The notes under the pieces: generated by a model
Database searches by the model: none
Told to the model about the DNA's origin: nothing
Seen by the model: only the letters and a program-made list of their open reading frames with translations
NCBI GenBank assembly: GCA_947628025.1
Contig: CANQYH010000002.1
Location: forward strand, 1 to 34,836
Direction of reading: 5' to 3'
DNA length: 34,836 nucleotides
Source: an uncultured Lachnospiraceae bacterium
GTDB taxonomy: Bacteria; Bacillota; Clostridia; Lachnospirales; Lachnospiraceae
Program-made: the position numbers and the translations under genes
In this document: one piece after another, positions 9,501-17,087 of the stretch
How the letters are laid out: every line of letters starts with the position of its first letter
Numbering within the stretch: position 1 is the first letter of the stretch

Positions 9501-9629
9501 GTAAAAACCAGGCCGCGCAGCAACTCTCTGCCGCCGGCGCCGCCCGAAAAAAAGCCATTGCTTCCCGGGAACGGCCGCACGACGGAGGGACCGCGTACGG
9601 ATCCTCCTAAAAAAGGTCTGAAATCGTGA
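6585..9629 (+). CDS. Large protein of unknown function, mostly helical, with Pro/Glu-rich C-terminal tandem repeat
   Basis: 1014-aa ORF from a GTG with coding-like composition; no family recognised; ends just before a strong intrinsic terminator. No convincing RBS at the start. Confidence 0.7.
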   Translation: MGLTEESARLARDLKKSDTSAYRAAVTRDTGVRLTDQEDALTAAGALHMMIREGCSLEQCFEDTAARSAQRAQAGADLRAFWEESPRTSEESAVRYGKWFRMAGDALLSQKMPDLDLLNRSDFLQSHSQIMRMKQMASDYLFLINDWKEDPAFRQAFAGSVPWDQEYTDRIYNSLHAVRTFCDQLLQMNDETLPLAQRAASKLIVEQYAGQFRGKSLTEIGEAVYGQELLRQGAVYALELQDLMAVDAQGHEYAEDSDWNRLTGDWLRGDAPRPFQEEGLAAILDTPADTARVGHLRLDALARDGLSPVFDADAAETLFRPSDWSDPAVSRDAAETFDRLFSDTLGKMGSLLLTPEMKAAQITSLTQLFYIDGKPVDEYLKENNLSETEENRKAAVVRACSRAREHVEMAALTAETFDGKEHLVPAVIEVKADLKAFDRMAGFFDRKRSSRAHSLYQDAKGKDERQNAIKENLSRRVLNGISASAAAEAGRYRNDKYSMGDPAVKAAFFGLGGDGEVFDRVEESGTFKMSSRQLPEEQRPLFERLQKLSRMKVTTQTDHSSPVQEVPLLGRELLRGNGGGLTMFAGLIAMSRNPQIRLADLVDSDRFSAEKLQAGGDLLDALEQIQEHPDKIASLIASAAVTLSGLDYRQELLYAVGADPADPQLASEEGVRELMADSGRRTQLMDFSRFLAAYTRGAYQMLGRPFGSTDYQIRFDQGKVLGRDQAGSEPAESPTLMETVYRNVQRHMTEEQREQCGRFRENAVAFNTGQAFRDVSTGETFLHTGVAEPDAYSTVIASYAQTYLEVEQILCGAGKPADWERKGSDGKDQYKAYITEYYDRNRTEAAAVLQEIYKQGGCPAALRSLTSAFERDQQVDFSLRNAASAEPQVEVESPVSTEPQAGAGNPVSTEPQAGSEGPVSSGPQAGSESPVNSEPRTTPEQPVSEPSQESEKPVKRQLGFNRLLQIDEAEKIVKTRPRSNSLPPAPPEKKPLLPGNGRTTEGPRTDPPKKGLKS
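9264..9395 (+). repeat. In-frame 36-bp tandem repeat (12-aa unit PVSTEPQAGxxx, three units plus partial)
   Basis: Units at 9264-9299, 9300-9335 and 9336-9371 (ccggtgagtacagagccgcaggcc...), partial unit from 9372. Confidence 0.9.
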
Positions 9630-9651
9630 TATTTTAGAAATGAAAATGCTG

Positions 9652-9687
9652 CCCCCGCTCTGGCGTTCACGTCAGGGCGGGGGTTTT
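9652..9687 (+). terminator. Rho-independent terminator
   Basis: CCCCCGCTCTGGCG-TTCA-CGTCAGGGCGGGGG stem-loop (14-bp stem with two G.U pairs) followed directly by TTTT, 22 bp after the stop codon. Confidence 0.92.
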
Positions 9688-9725
9688 GATTACGTAACAA
9701 TCGTTTGGTTCTGCAAGTATTTTAT

Positions 9726-9754
9726 TTGCTTTTTTGATAGATACCGGATATAAT
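9726..9754 (+). promoter_or_regulatory. Sigma-A-type promoter for the Rpn-family gene
   Basis: TTGCTT (9726-9731), 17-bp spacer, TATAAT (9749-9754). Confidence 0.7.
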
Positions 9755-9861
9755 AAGACTCAGAAAGCCGTTTTGCATTGCGCAGGGCTTTTCAGGGCAG
9801 CATCTGCGATACCTGCCGCAGAGCCAGGGTGGGAGGAGATTTTACCACGGGAGGTGTTAGT

Positions 9862-10962
9862 TTGGATGCTGTCATGAGAGACACGGTATCGGCCGCGGGG
9901 CAGAAAGCTCGGTACGACGAGCAGGTGAAAAAGCTTCTGGGCCACAAAACCGTTCTGGCCTATATCCTGATCCACACAGTGGATGAGTTCAAAGGGATGC
10001 GGCCAGGGGACGCGGCGGAATTGATCGAGGGAGAACCTATGATCGGGGTGGTCCCGGTGGAGCCGGGACGGACGAACGCGGAAATTACGGATGATAAGGA
10101 ACCAGAGTATGCGGACGCGCGGACGGAAGATAAGAGATGGGAGAAACCAGGGAAACCGCCCGGCCGTCGGATCGTCGGATTCAATACGGAGCAGGGAGAG
10201 ATCCAGGAGGGCCGGGTGTATTTTGATATCGTGTTCTATGCGCGGACGCGGGACGGCCTGGCACAGATCATTGTCAATCTGGAGGCGCAGCAGAGGGAGA
10301 GACCGTCAGAGTATCATGTGTTGAACCGGGCGCTCTTTTATGTGTGCCGCCTGGTGTCTTCGCAGAAAGAGCGCGATTTTACCGGAGTGGATTTTGACGC
10401 AATGAAGCGCGTGTATTCGATCTGGATCTGCATGGGCCGGAAAGAGAACAGTATGGAATACGTGCATCTGACAAAAGAGGCGCTGCTCGGTTCGACGGGC
10501 TGGGCCGGCCTGACGGAGCTGCTGAACGTGGTGCTGATCGGATTGTCGGAGGAGATCCCGCAGCATGATGAGAAGTATGAGCTGCATCGTCTGCTGGGCA
10601 CGATATTATCGCAGGAGATGCCGGAGAGGGAGCGCCTGGAGATCCTGGACGCGGAATATGAGTTTTCGGAGGACGAGAGTGTAAGAAAGGATGTGAAAGC
10701 GATGTGTAACCTGAGCGAGGGGATCTGGGAAAAGGGCCTGGAGAAAGGTCTGGCGCAGGGGATGGAAAAGGGCCTGGAGAAAGGTTTGGCGCAGGGGCTA
10801 GAGAAAGGCTTGGCCCAAGGTATGGAGAAGAGTCTCACCGATATCATTTTAAATATGTACCGAAAAGGCTATGACTCTGCGCTGATCGCCGACGCAGTGA
10901 ATAAGAGCGTCCCCGAAGTGCAGGCCATGATCGAAAACGCGCTGGCACTGGTAAACGTTTGA
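9862..10962 (+). CDS. Rpn family / PD-(D/E)XK nuclease family putative transposase
   Basis: YFDIVFYARTRDGLAQIIVNLEAQ core (D...E-x-Q), FYVCRLVSSQ, VYSIWICM and a C-terminal EKGLEKGLAQGMEKG repeat, all typical of this family. Listed ORF starts at 9778; RBS GGGAGG at about 9849-9854 favours TTG 9862 or ATG 9874. Confidence 0.85.
   Translation: MDAVMRDTVSAAGQKARYDEQVKKLLGHKTVLAYILIHTVDEFKGMRPGDAAELIEGEPMIGVVPVEPGRTNAEITDDKEPEYADARTEDKRWEKPGKPPGRRIVGFNTEQGEIQEGRVYFDIVFYARTRDGLAQIIVNLEAQQRERPSEYHVLNRALFYVCRLVSSQKERDFTGVDFDAMKRVYSIWICMGRKENSMEYVHLTKEALLGSTGWAGLTELLNVVLIGLSEEIPQHDEKYELHRLLGTILSQEMPERERLEILDAEYEFSEDESVRKDVKAMCNLSEGIWEKGLEKGLAQGMEKGLEKGLAQGLEKGLAQGMEKSLTDIILNMYRKGYDSALIADAVNKSVPEVQAMIENALALVNV
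10729..10830 (+). repeat. In-frame degenerate tandem repeat encoding (EKGLxxGLAQGM/L)n
   Basis: Repeated gaaaaggg/gagaaagg-cctg-gcgcagggg units near the 3' end of the Rpn-family gene. Confidence 0.85.
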
Positions 10963-11058
10963 GATAAACGATTGGCGGTTGTTTTAATTTGCATAGACGC
11001 GAAAGCCGTGAAACATTCATAAAATCTCTCATAACTTCTGGTAAAATCTTTCAAGAGA

Positions 11059-11067
11059 TGCTATACT
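11059..11067 (+). promoter_or_regulatory. Possible extended -10 promoter for the heptose/glycan operon
   Basis: TGCTATACT (TGn + TATACT) about 64 bp upstream of the hddC-like ATG; no strong -35 seen. Confidence 0.45.
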
Positions 11068-11130
11068 ATAACAAGCTATGTCTTTTGGCTGGCGAAACTA
11101 TGAAACAACAATGGAAAGGAACGTCTCACT

Positions 11131-11838
11131 ATGCAGGCAATCCTGTTGGCGGGCGGGCTGGGGACGAGGCTCAGGAGCGTGGTCAGCGACCGGCCCAAGC
11201 CCATGGCCCCTATCTGCGGCCGACCTTTTATGGAATATGTGATCCGGGAACTGAAAAGCCACGGCGTAGAGGAAGTGATCTTCGCAGTCGGTTATAAGGG
11301 TTCCATGGTGGAGGAATATTTTGGCGGCGGGGAAGCGTTCGGGATCCGGGCTTCCTACGCCTATGAGGAGACGCTTTTGGGGACGGCGGGAGCGATCCGC
11401 AACGCGTCCCGGTGCATGACCGGGGACGAGGCGCTGGTGCTGAACGCCGATACATTTTACCGGATCGATTATCAGAGGCTTTCGCGGCTGAAAGAGGAGA
11501 AAGGCCTGGATATGGCGCTGGTGCTGCGGCAGGTGCCGGATATCTCCCGCTACGGGGAGGCGGTGCTGACGGATTCCATGCTGACGTCTTTCAATGAAAA
11601 GACCTCCGAGGCCCGGCCGGGGACCATCAACGGCGGAGTGTATCTGCTGACGAAAGCGCTGATCGATCAGATTCCGGAGGGAAAGGTTTCTTTGGAGAAT
11701 GATATGATCCCGCTCTGGCTGAAAGAGGGGCGGGCGATCGGCGGATTCGTCAACGACGGTTATTTCATCGATATCGGGATCCCTGAGGATTATTACCGGT
11801 TTATGGACGACGTGGAGAAAGGGGTTATTGCATGGTAA
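11131..11838 (+). CDS. hddC: D-glycero-alpha-D-manno-heptose 1-phosphate guanylyltransferase (sugar nucleotidyltransferase)
   Basis: MQAILLAGGLGTRLRSVVSDRPKPMAPICGRPFMEY nucleotidyltransferase signature; substrate assignment from adjacency to hddA/gmhB/gmhA-like genes. Confidence 0.85.
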   Translation: MQAILLAGGLGTRLRSVVSDRPKPMAPICGRPFMEYVIRELKSHGVEEVIFAVGYKGSMVEEYFGGGEAFGIRASYAYEETLLGTAGAIRNASRCMTGDEALVLNADTFYRIDYQRLSRLKEEKGLDMALVLRQVPDISRYGEAVLTDSMLTSFNEKTSEARPGTINGGVYLLTKALIDQIPEGKVSLENDMIPLWLKEGRAIGGFVNDGYFIDIGIPEDYYRFMDDVEKGVIAW

Positions 11839-12902
11839 TCCGCGGAAGAGCGCCGCTGCGGGTCAGTTTCGGCGGCGGAGGTACGGACGTGGCGCCGTTC
11901 TGCGAGGAGCAGGGGGGCGCGGTGATCGGCAGCACGATCAATAAATATGCTTATTGTTCGATCGTTCCCAGGGAGGATGACCAGATCGTCGTCCATTCTC
12001 TGGACTTCGATATGACGGTAAAATACAACACGAAAGAAAACTATGTCTATGACGGGCGGCTGGATCTGGTGACGGCTGCGCTGCGGGCCATGGACATCAA
12101 GCAGGGCTGCGAGGTCTATCTCCAGTGCGACGCGCCTCCCGGTTCCGGCCTGGGGACTTCGTCTACGGTCATGGTGGCGCTTCTGTCGGCCATGGGGCGC
12201 TGGAAAGGCGTGGAGACGGACGGTTACGCGCTGGCGGATCTGGCTTACCATGTGGAGCGCGAGGATCTGAAGATCGATGGCGGGTACCAGGATCAGTATA
12301 TGTCCACGTTTGGCGGCTTCAATTTTATCGAGTTTCACGGCCGCAACGATGTGGTGGTCAATCCTCTGCGCATCCGCAAGGATATTTACCATGAACTGCA
12401 GTATAACCTGCTTTTGTGCTACACGGGCGGCGTTCATGTGTCGGCCAATATCATCCGGGACCAGGTCAGCAATTATGAGAAGAAAGACGCGTTCGACGCC
12501 ATGTGCGAGGTGAAAGCGCTGGCCTACGCGATGAAGGACGAGCTTTTAAAGGGAAATTTAAACAGCTTCGGCCGCTTGCTGGATTACAGCTGGCAGAGCA
12601 AGAAGCGCATGAGCAGCAAGATCTCCAATCCGCAGATCGATACGCTCTATGAGGAGGCCATGAAAGCGGGAGCCCTGGGCGGCAAGATCCTGGGGGCCGG
12701 CGGAGGCGGGTACCTGCTGATGTATTGTCCGTATAATGTCCGCCATAAGGTGGCTGCCCGCCTGGAGATGATGGGCGGGCAGCTGACGGACTGGGTGTTC
12801 GAGCTGCGCGGAGCCCAGGCGTGGATCTCGGACGAGGACCGGTGGCATTACGACCGTGTCAGCGTCCACATGCCGGACCGCGTGTACGAATTTCCCGTGT
12901 GA
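11832..12902 (+). CDS. hddA: GHMP kinase, D-glycero-alpha-D-manno-heptose 7-phosphate kinase
   Basis: RAPLRVSFGGGGTDVAPF and PPGSGLGTSSTVMVALL GHMP motifs, GGKILGAGGGGYLLMY C-terminal motif; start overlaps hddC stop by 7 bp. Confidence 0.87.
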   Translation: MVIRGRAPLRVSFGGGGTDVAPFCEEQGGAVIGSTINKYAYCSIVPREDDQIVVHSLDFDMTVKYNTKENYVYDGRLDLVTAALRAMDIKQGCEVYLQCDAPPGSGLGTSSTVMVALLSAMGRWKGVETDGYALADLAYHVEREDLKIDGGYQDQYMSTFGGFNFIEFHGRNDVVVNPLRIRKDIYHELQYNLLLCYTGGVHVSANIIRDQVSNYEKKDAFDAMCEVKALAYAMKDELLKGNLNSFGRLLDYSWQSKKRMSSKISNPQIDTLYEEAMKAGALGGKILGAGGGGYLLMYCPYNVRHKVAARLEMMGGQLTDWVFELRGAQAWISDEDRWHYDRVSVHMPDRVYEFPV

Positions 12903-12913
12903 GAGGACAGGCC

Positions 12914-13498
12914 ATGGACAAAGTAGTATTTCTGGACCGCGACGGCACGATCAACGAAGAGGTCCATTACCTGCACAGGCCGGAGGACCTGCATATATTG
13001 CCGGGAGCGGCCGAAGGGATCCGACTGCTGAAAGAAGCGGGGTTTAAAACTGTGGTCGTCACCAATCAGGCCGGCGTCGCCAGGGGATATTATACCTGCG
13101 AGGATGTGGAGGCCTTGCACCGGTACCTGAATCAGGAGCTGGAGAAAACGGGCGGCCATATTGACGCGTTTTACTATTGTCCCCATCATCCGGTCCATGG
13201 GATCGGTATTTATAAAAAAGCGTGCCGCTGCCGCAAGCCGGGGATCGGGATGTACGAGATGGCGGAGCGGGATTTTGCGGTGGACAAGGCCCATTCCTAT
13301 ATGATCGGAGATAAGCGGCTGGATATTGAGGCCGGGCACAATTACGGCGTGGAATCGATCCTGGTGGGCACCGGTTACGGCAGCGAACTGAAGAGTGAGG
13401 CGGAGGAAAACGGGGAAAAACCGTTTTACGATTACTATGCCGGGGACCTGCAGGCGGCTGCCGGGTACATTATAGAAAAAGAGAGAGGGCGGCGTTAG
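12914..13498 (+). CDS. gmhB: HAD-family D-glycero-D-manno-heptose 1,7-bisphosphate phosphatase
   Basis: VVFLDRDGTINEEVHYLHRPEDLHILPGAAEGI, VVTNQAGVARGYYT, YYCPHHP...CRCRKPGIGMY and MIGDKRLDIEAG motifs. Listed ORF begins at 12821; ATG 12914 follows GAGAGGACAGG. Confidence 0.9.
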   Translation: MDKVVFLDRDGTINEEVHYLHRPEDLHILPGAAEGIRLLKEAGFKTVVVTNQAGVARGYYTCEDVEALHRYLNQELEKTGGHIDAFYYCPHHPVHGIGIYKKACRCRKPGIGMYEMAERDFAVDKAHSYMIGDKRLDIEAGHNYGVESILVGTGYGSELKSEAEENGEKPFYDYYAGDLQAAAGYIIEKERGRR

Positions 13499-13512
13499 AG
13501 CCGCGAGAATTT

Positions 13513-14148
13513 ATGAAAGAATACAGACATTTAAAAGAATTAACAGAAAGATATCCGGCGCTGGAGCCCGAGAGCGTGTCCATCTGCCGGGTTTATGAGA
13601 TGATCCGGGATGCGTTCGCTTCCGGCGGGAAGCTGCTGATCGCCGGGAACGGCGGGAGCGCCGCGGACGCGGAGCATATCGCCGGCGAATTGATGAAAGG
13701 CTTTGTGAAAGAGAGGCCCGTGCCGCGGGAGATGGCGGAGAAATTCCGGGAGGCGGATCCGGAGAGCGGGCAGCTGCTGGCGGACAAGCTGCAGGGCGCG
13801 CTTCCGGCGTTTGCGCTGACGGGTCAGATCGGATTGTCCACGGCGTTTTTAAACGATGTGGACGGCAGGCTGGTGTTTGCCCAGCAGGTCTATGGCTATG
13901 GACAGGAAAGGGACGTGCTTCTGGCCATCTCCACCTCCGGCAATTCGGAGAATGTGTACCTGGCCTGCGTGGCCGCCAGGGCGAAAGGGATGAGCGTCGT
14001 CGGTCTGACGGGACGAGACGGCGGCCGGATCGGGCGGATGGCAGACGCGTCGGTCGTAGTTCCGGAAAGGGAGACGTATAAGATCCAGGAACTGCATCTG
14101 CCGGTCTATCACGCGCTCTGCCTGGAATTGGAGGAGTATTTTTTCTGA
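13513..14148 (+). CDS. gmhA: SIS-domain sedoheptulose 7-phosphate isomerase
   Basis: LLIAGNGGSAADAEHIAGELMKGF and LLAISTSGNSENV motifs; adjacency to gmhB and hddA. Confidence 0.88.
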   Translation: MKEYRHLKELTERYPALEPESVSICRVYEMIRDAFASGGKLLIAGNGGSAADAEHIAGELMKGFVKERPVPREMAEKFREADPESGQLLADKLQGALPAFALTGQIGLSTAFLNDVDGRLVFAQQVYGYGQERDVLLAISTSGNSENVYLACVAARAKGMSVVGLTGRDGGRIGRMADASVVVPERETYKIQELHLPVYHALCLELEEYFF

Positions 14149-14219
14149 CGGCGCGCATGGACGGAAGATGCGGAAAGCGTTCCGGCCGGCGGCATTGCTG
14201 AGAAAAAGGAGAAAACCGT

Positions 14220-15011
14220 ATGAAGTTTCATACATTTGTGATCTGTGCCTATGGGGAGTCGCCGTATCTGGAGGCCTGCGTACGGTCGCTTCAGGGGCAG
14301 ACGGTGCTGTCGGAGATCCTCTGCGCGACCTCTACGCCCAACGCCCACATCGATGCGGTCATGAAGAAGTACGGGATCTCGGTCCGGGTGCGCGAGGGGA
14401 AGAGCGACATCCAGGAAGATTGGAATTTCGCCCTGGCCCAGGCGGAGTCGGAGTCGGAGTATGTCACCCTGGCCCATCAGGACGACCTGTACGGGCGGCA
14501 TTATGTAGAAGAACTGTTTGAGGCATATACCCGCTATCCGGACATGACGCTTTTTACGACGGACGCGGTCCATATCCGGCATGGAAAGCTGGAGCGCTAC
14601 GGCGTGAAGCGGACAGTGAAGAAGCTCCTGCGGCTGCCTCTCCGGCTGAGACCCTGGGCGGACCGGGAGGCGGTCAAGATGGGCGCGCTGCGGTTCGGCA
14701 ATCCGATCATGTGTCCCTCCTGTGCGTACCGGGTACATTATCTGCCGGATCCGGTCTTTCATTCGGAATACCGTTATGCGCTGGACTGGGACTGCCTGGT
14801 GGATCTGGCGAAATGGCCGGGGAGATTCGTCTGCACAGAGAAACCGCTGCTGCTTTACCGCGTTCATGACGCTTCGGAGACGGAAGCCTGCATCCGCGAT
14901 CACCGGCGGGAGACGGAGGAACGGCGGATGTTTGAGCGGTTCTGGCCCGATTGGATGGTCCGGGTGTGGATGAAATACTATAAAAAGGCATATGCGGAGT
15001 ACGATGTATGA
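14220..15011 (+). CDS. Glycosyltransferase family 2 (GT-A)
   Basis: HTFVICAYGESPYLEACVRSLQGQT N-terminus and YVTLAHQDDLYGRHYVEEL acidic motif; RBS AAAAGGAG. Confidence 0.82.
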   Translation: MKFHTFVICAYGESPYLEACVRSLQGQTVLSEILCATSTPNAHIDAVMKKYGISVRVREGKSDIQEDWNFALAQAESESEYVTLAHQDDLYGRHYVEELFEAYTRYPDMTLFTTDAVHIRHGKLERYGVKRTVKKLLRLPLRLRPWADREAVKMGALRFGNPIMCPSCAYRVHYLPDPVFHSEYRYALDWDCLVDLAKWPGRFVCTEKPLLLYRVHDASETEACIRDHRRETEERRMFERFWPDWMVRVWMKYYKKAYAEYDV

Positions 15012-15157
15012 GAAAGCCGGCCCGCTGACCGGATGGGAGCGGCGCTGCAGATGAAGCGGCGGCGGAACCGGTGCGTCCGCGGTTGGAACCGTGTGAAGTT
15101 TGGAAATTTTGCCCCTGGTCTATCCGGAGCGGGGAACAGAAATAGAGGAGAAACAGG

Positions 15158-17044
15158 ATGGAAAAAATGCCCTCGGCGTACAGAAAAAGGTCTGCGGTGC
15201 TGCGGTACCGCTGGCGGGAAGAAGCGCTGGTACTTTTAGCCCTGACCGCGTTCGCGTTTTTCATTAACAGGGGCGTGGAACTGAAAGGGCTGGCCGGGGA
15301 CGATCTGCAGCTCTGGCTCTCTTACGAGGAGCAGCCGTTTTGGAAATTTATGTTTCCTGTCGGGACCCCTTATTTCCGTTTTGTTTATAATCTGCTTTCA
15401 TATATCGAATTGAGCCTAGCAGGGAGCCATGTGGATTGGTTCCTGACCGTCAATCTCCTGGTCAACAGTATGATCGCATATACGGTGTTCCGCTTTGCCA
15501 GGCGGCTTTCCAATCAGGGGCTGGTCGGATTTATCGCCGGTATTTTGTACCTTTGGTCCGGAATGTCCTGTTACCAGATCGCCCAGGTTTTGGGGCTGAT
15601 GGAAAGCATGGCACTCTGGACGGCGATCGGCATTCTCTATTGCGTTTATCGTTATGTCAACGATCAGGAAGAAGAGAAAGGGTTTTATTATATCGCCTGC
15701 GCCCTGTATTTTGCCGTCTGCTTCATTCACGAACGCTATATGGTATTGCTGCCGCTGCCTTTCGTGGCGCTTTTGATGCGGAAAAACCGGCGCCTGTTGG
15801 ATTGGGCTCTTCCGGCGGCGCTTTTCGCGCTGGTACAGCTGATCCGGCTGGCGGCGATCGGGACGCTGTTGCCTGCAGGCACAGGCTATACGAGCGTCGC
15901 AGAAACGTTTGAGCTGAAACAGGCGGTTGTTTTTGCATTCCAGCAGATTTTATATATGCTGGGCATCAATCTGGGACCGGAGTATCTCTGCGCTTTGTCG
16001 TGGGCGAATACCCCGCGGCTGGTGAAGCTGGCCGTGGCAGCCGCGGTCCTGGCGCTGGCGTTTTTGATCGTCCTTTATGTGATACGGATCGTGAAAGATA
16101 GGGAGGAGCGGCCGGTCTATCTGAAAAATTCCCTGCTGTTTATCCTGTTTATCGGCCTTTGCGTTGCCTGTTCCAGCGTGACGGTCCGGCTGGAACTGCG
16201 GTGGATCTATGTGTCCATGACCGCTGCCTGGCTGTTCCTGGCATATATGTGCGGCGTACTTTCCGGGACGGCCGCTTTTGAGGACGCCGTGGGCAAGCGC
16301 CCGGCGGAGGCCTACCGGATGGACTATCAGGGTAGAATGATGTGCCTGACCGGACTTCTGATCTATGCGGCGCTGACCGGTTTCGTAGAGACCAGTTACC
16401 GCGAATATTATCCTAACATTTATTTCTGGCATCAGCAGCAGCAGTACAATTCTCTGGCGGAGGAGACCTGGGAAAAATACGGAGAGGATGTGTTCGGGAA
16501 AAAGATCTATATCCTGAAGAACACATATAATGTTTCGGATTTTTATGCAAGTACGTTTTTTAAGACGTTCGATAAGGAAAAAAAGGCGGAGGGGACAGAG
16601 GTTCGATTTGTGGACAGCATCCGAGACTTCGGCCTGGTCACGAATAATATGCTGGTTCTAAGGGAAGATCCTGCGTTCTATGCGTATCAGGATATCACCG
16701 ATATGGTGCGGAATCTGAAGTGCGAGCCGGTCTACGGCTATTATCGGGACGGCTGGATGGATGAGAGCGCGAAAGTGCGGATCATGGCCGGCGGTACCGG
16801 CGTGATCCACCTGCAGCTTTTGTACCCGGGAGTTATGGAGGGCACGGAAGAAACGGAGATTACGATCAACGGGGAATCGGTGCGTACTGTGAAGATCGAT
16901 CAGAGTATTCTGGATCTGGATCTGTCCGCGGAGCCTTATCAGATCGTGGAGTTGACGTTTGAGAATAATTTTTATCTGAAAGACGCGCAGGAGCAGAGAG
17001 GCGAGAAACGATTTTCCATGATCGTGAATTTTACGGCGGATTAG
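15158..17044 (+). CDS. Polytopic membrane protein, possible GT-C glycosyltransferase
   Basis: About ten hydrophobic segments, an early acidic GDD loop (GLAGDDLQLW) and a soluble C-terminal domain; position in glycan cluster; RBS GAGGAG. Confidence 0.65.
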   Translation: MEKMPSAYRKRSAVLRYRWREEALVLLALTAFAFFINRGVELKGLAGDDLQLWLSYEEQPFWKFMFPVGTPYFRFVYNLLSYIELSLAGSHVDWFLTVNLLVNSMIAYTVFRFARRLSNQGLVGFIAGILYLWSGMSCYQIAQVLGLMESMALWTAIGILYCVYRYVNDQEEEKGFYYIACALYFAVCFIHERYMVLLPLPFVALLMRKNRRLLDWALPAALFALVQLIRLAAIGTLLPAGTGYTSVAETFELKQAVVFAFQQILYMLGINLGPEYLCALSWANTPRLVKLAVAAAVLALAFLIVLYVIRIVKDREERPVYLKNSLLFILFIGLCVACSSVTVRLELRWIYVSMTAAWLFLAYMCGVLSGTAAFEDAVGKRPAEAYRMDYQGRMMCLTGLLIYAALTGFVETSYREYYPNIYFWHQQQQYNSLAEETWEKYGEDVFGKKIYILKNTYNVSDFYASTFFKTFDKEKKAEGTEVRFVDSIRDFGLVTNNMLVLREDPAFYAYQDITDMVRNLKCEPVYGYYRDGWMDESAKVRIMAGGTGVIHLQLLYPGVMEGTEETEITINGESVRTVKIDQSILDLDLSAEPYQIVELTFENNFYLKDAQEQRGEKRFSMIVNFTAD

Positions 17045-17087
17045 GAGCTGCGGTGTGAATATACAAAAAGAAAAGGAGCGGGATCGT

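Noticed and set aside
9862-10962. Rpn-family gene considered as a complete mobile element or defence system
   Set aside because: No terminal inverted repeats, target duplications or partner genes seen; family membership alone does not support either claim.
10989-11297. Plus-strand ORF overlapping the start of hddC
   Set aside because: Out of frame with the well-supported nucleotidyltransferase gene and low-quality translation.
15033-15239. Small ORF between the GT2 and the membrane protein gene
   Set aside because: Arg-rich translation overlapping the start of the membrane protein; no RBS or homology pattern.
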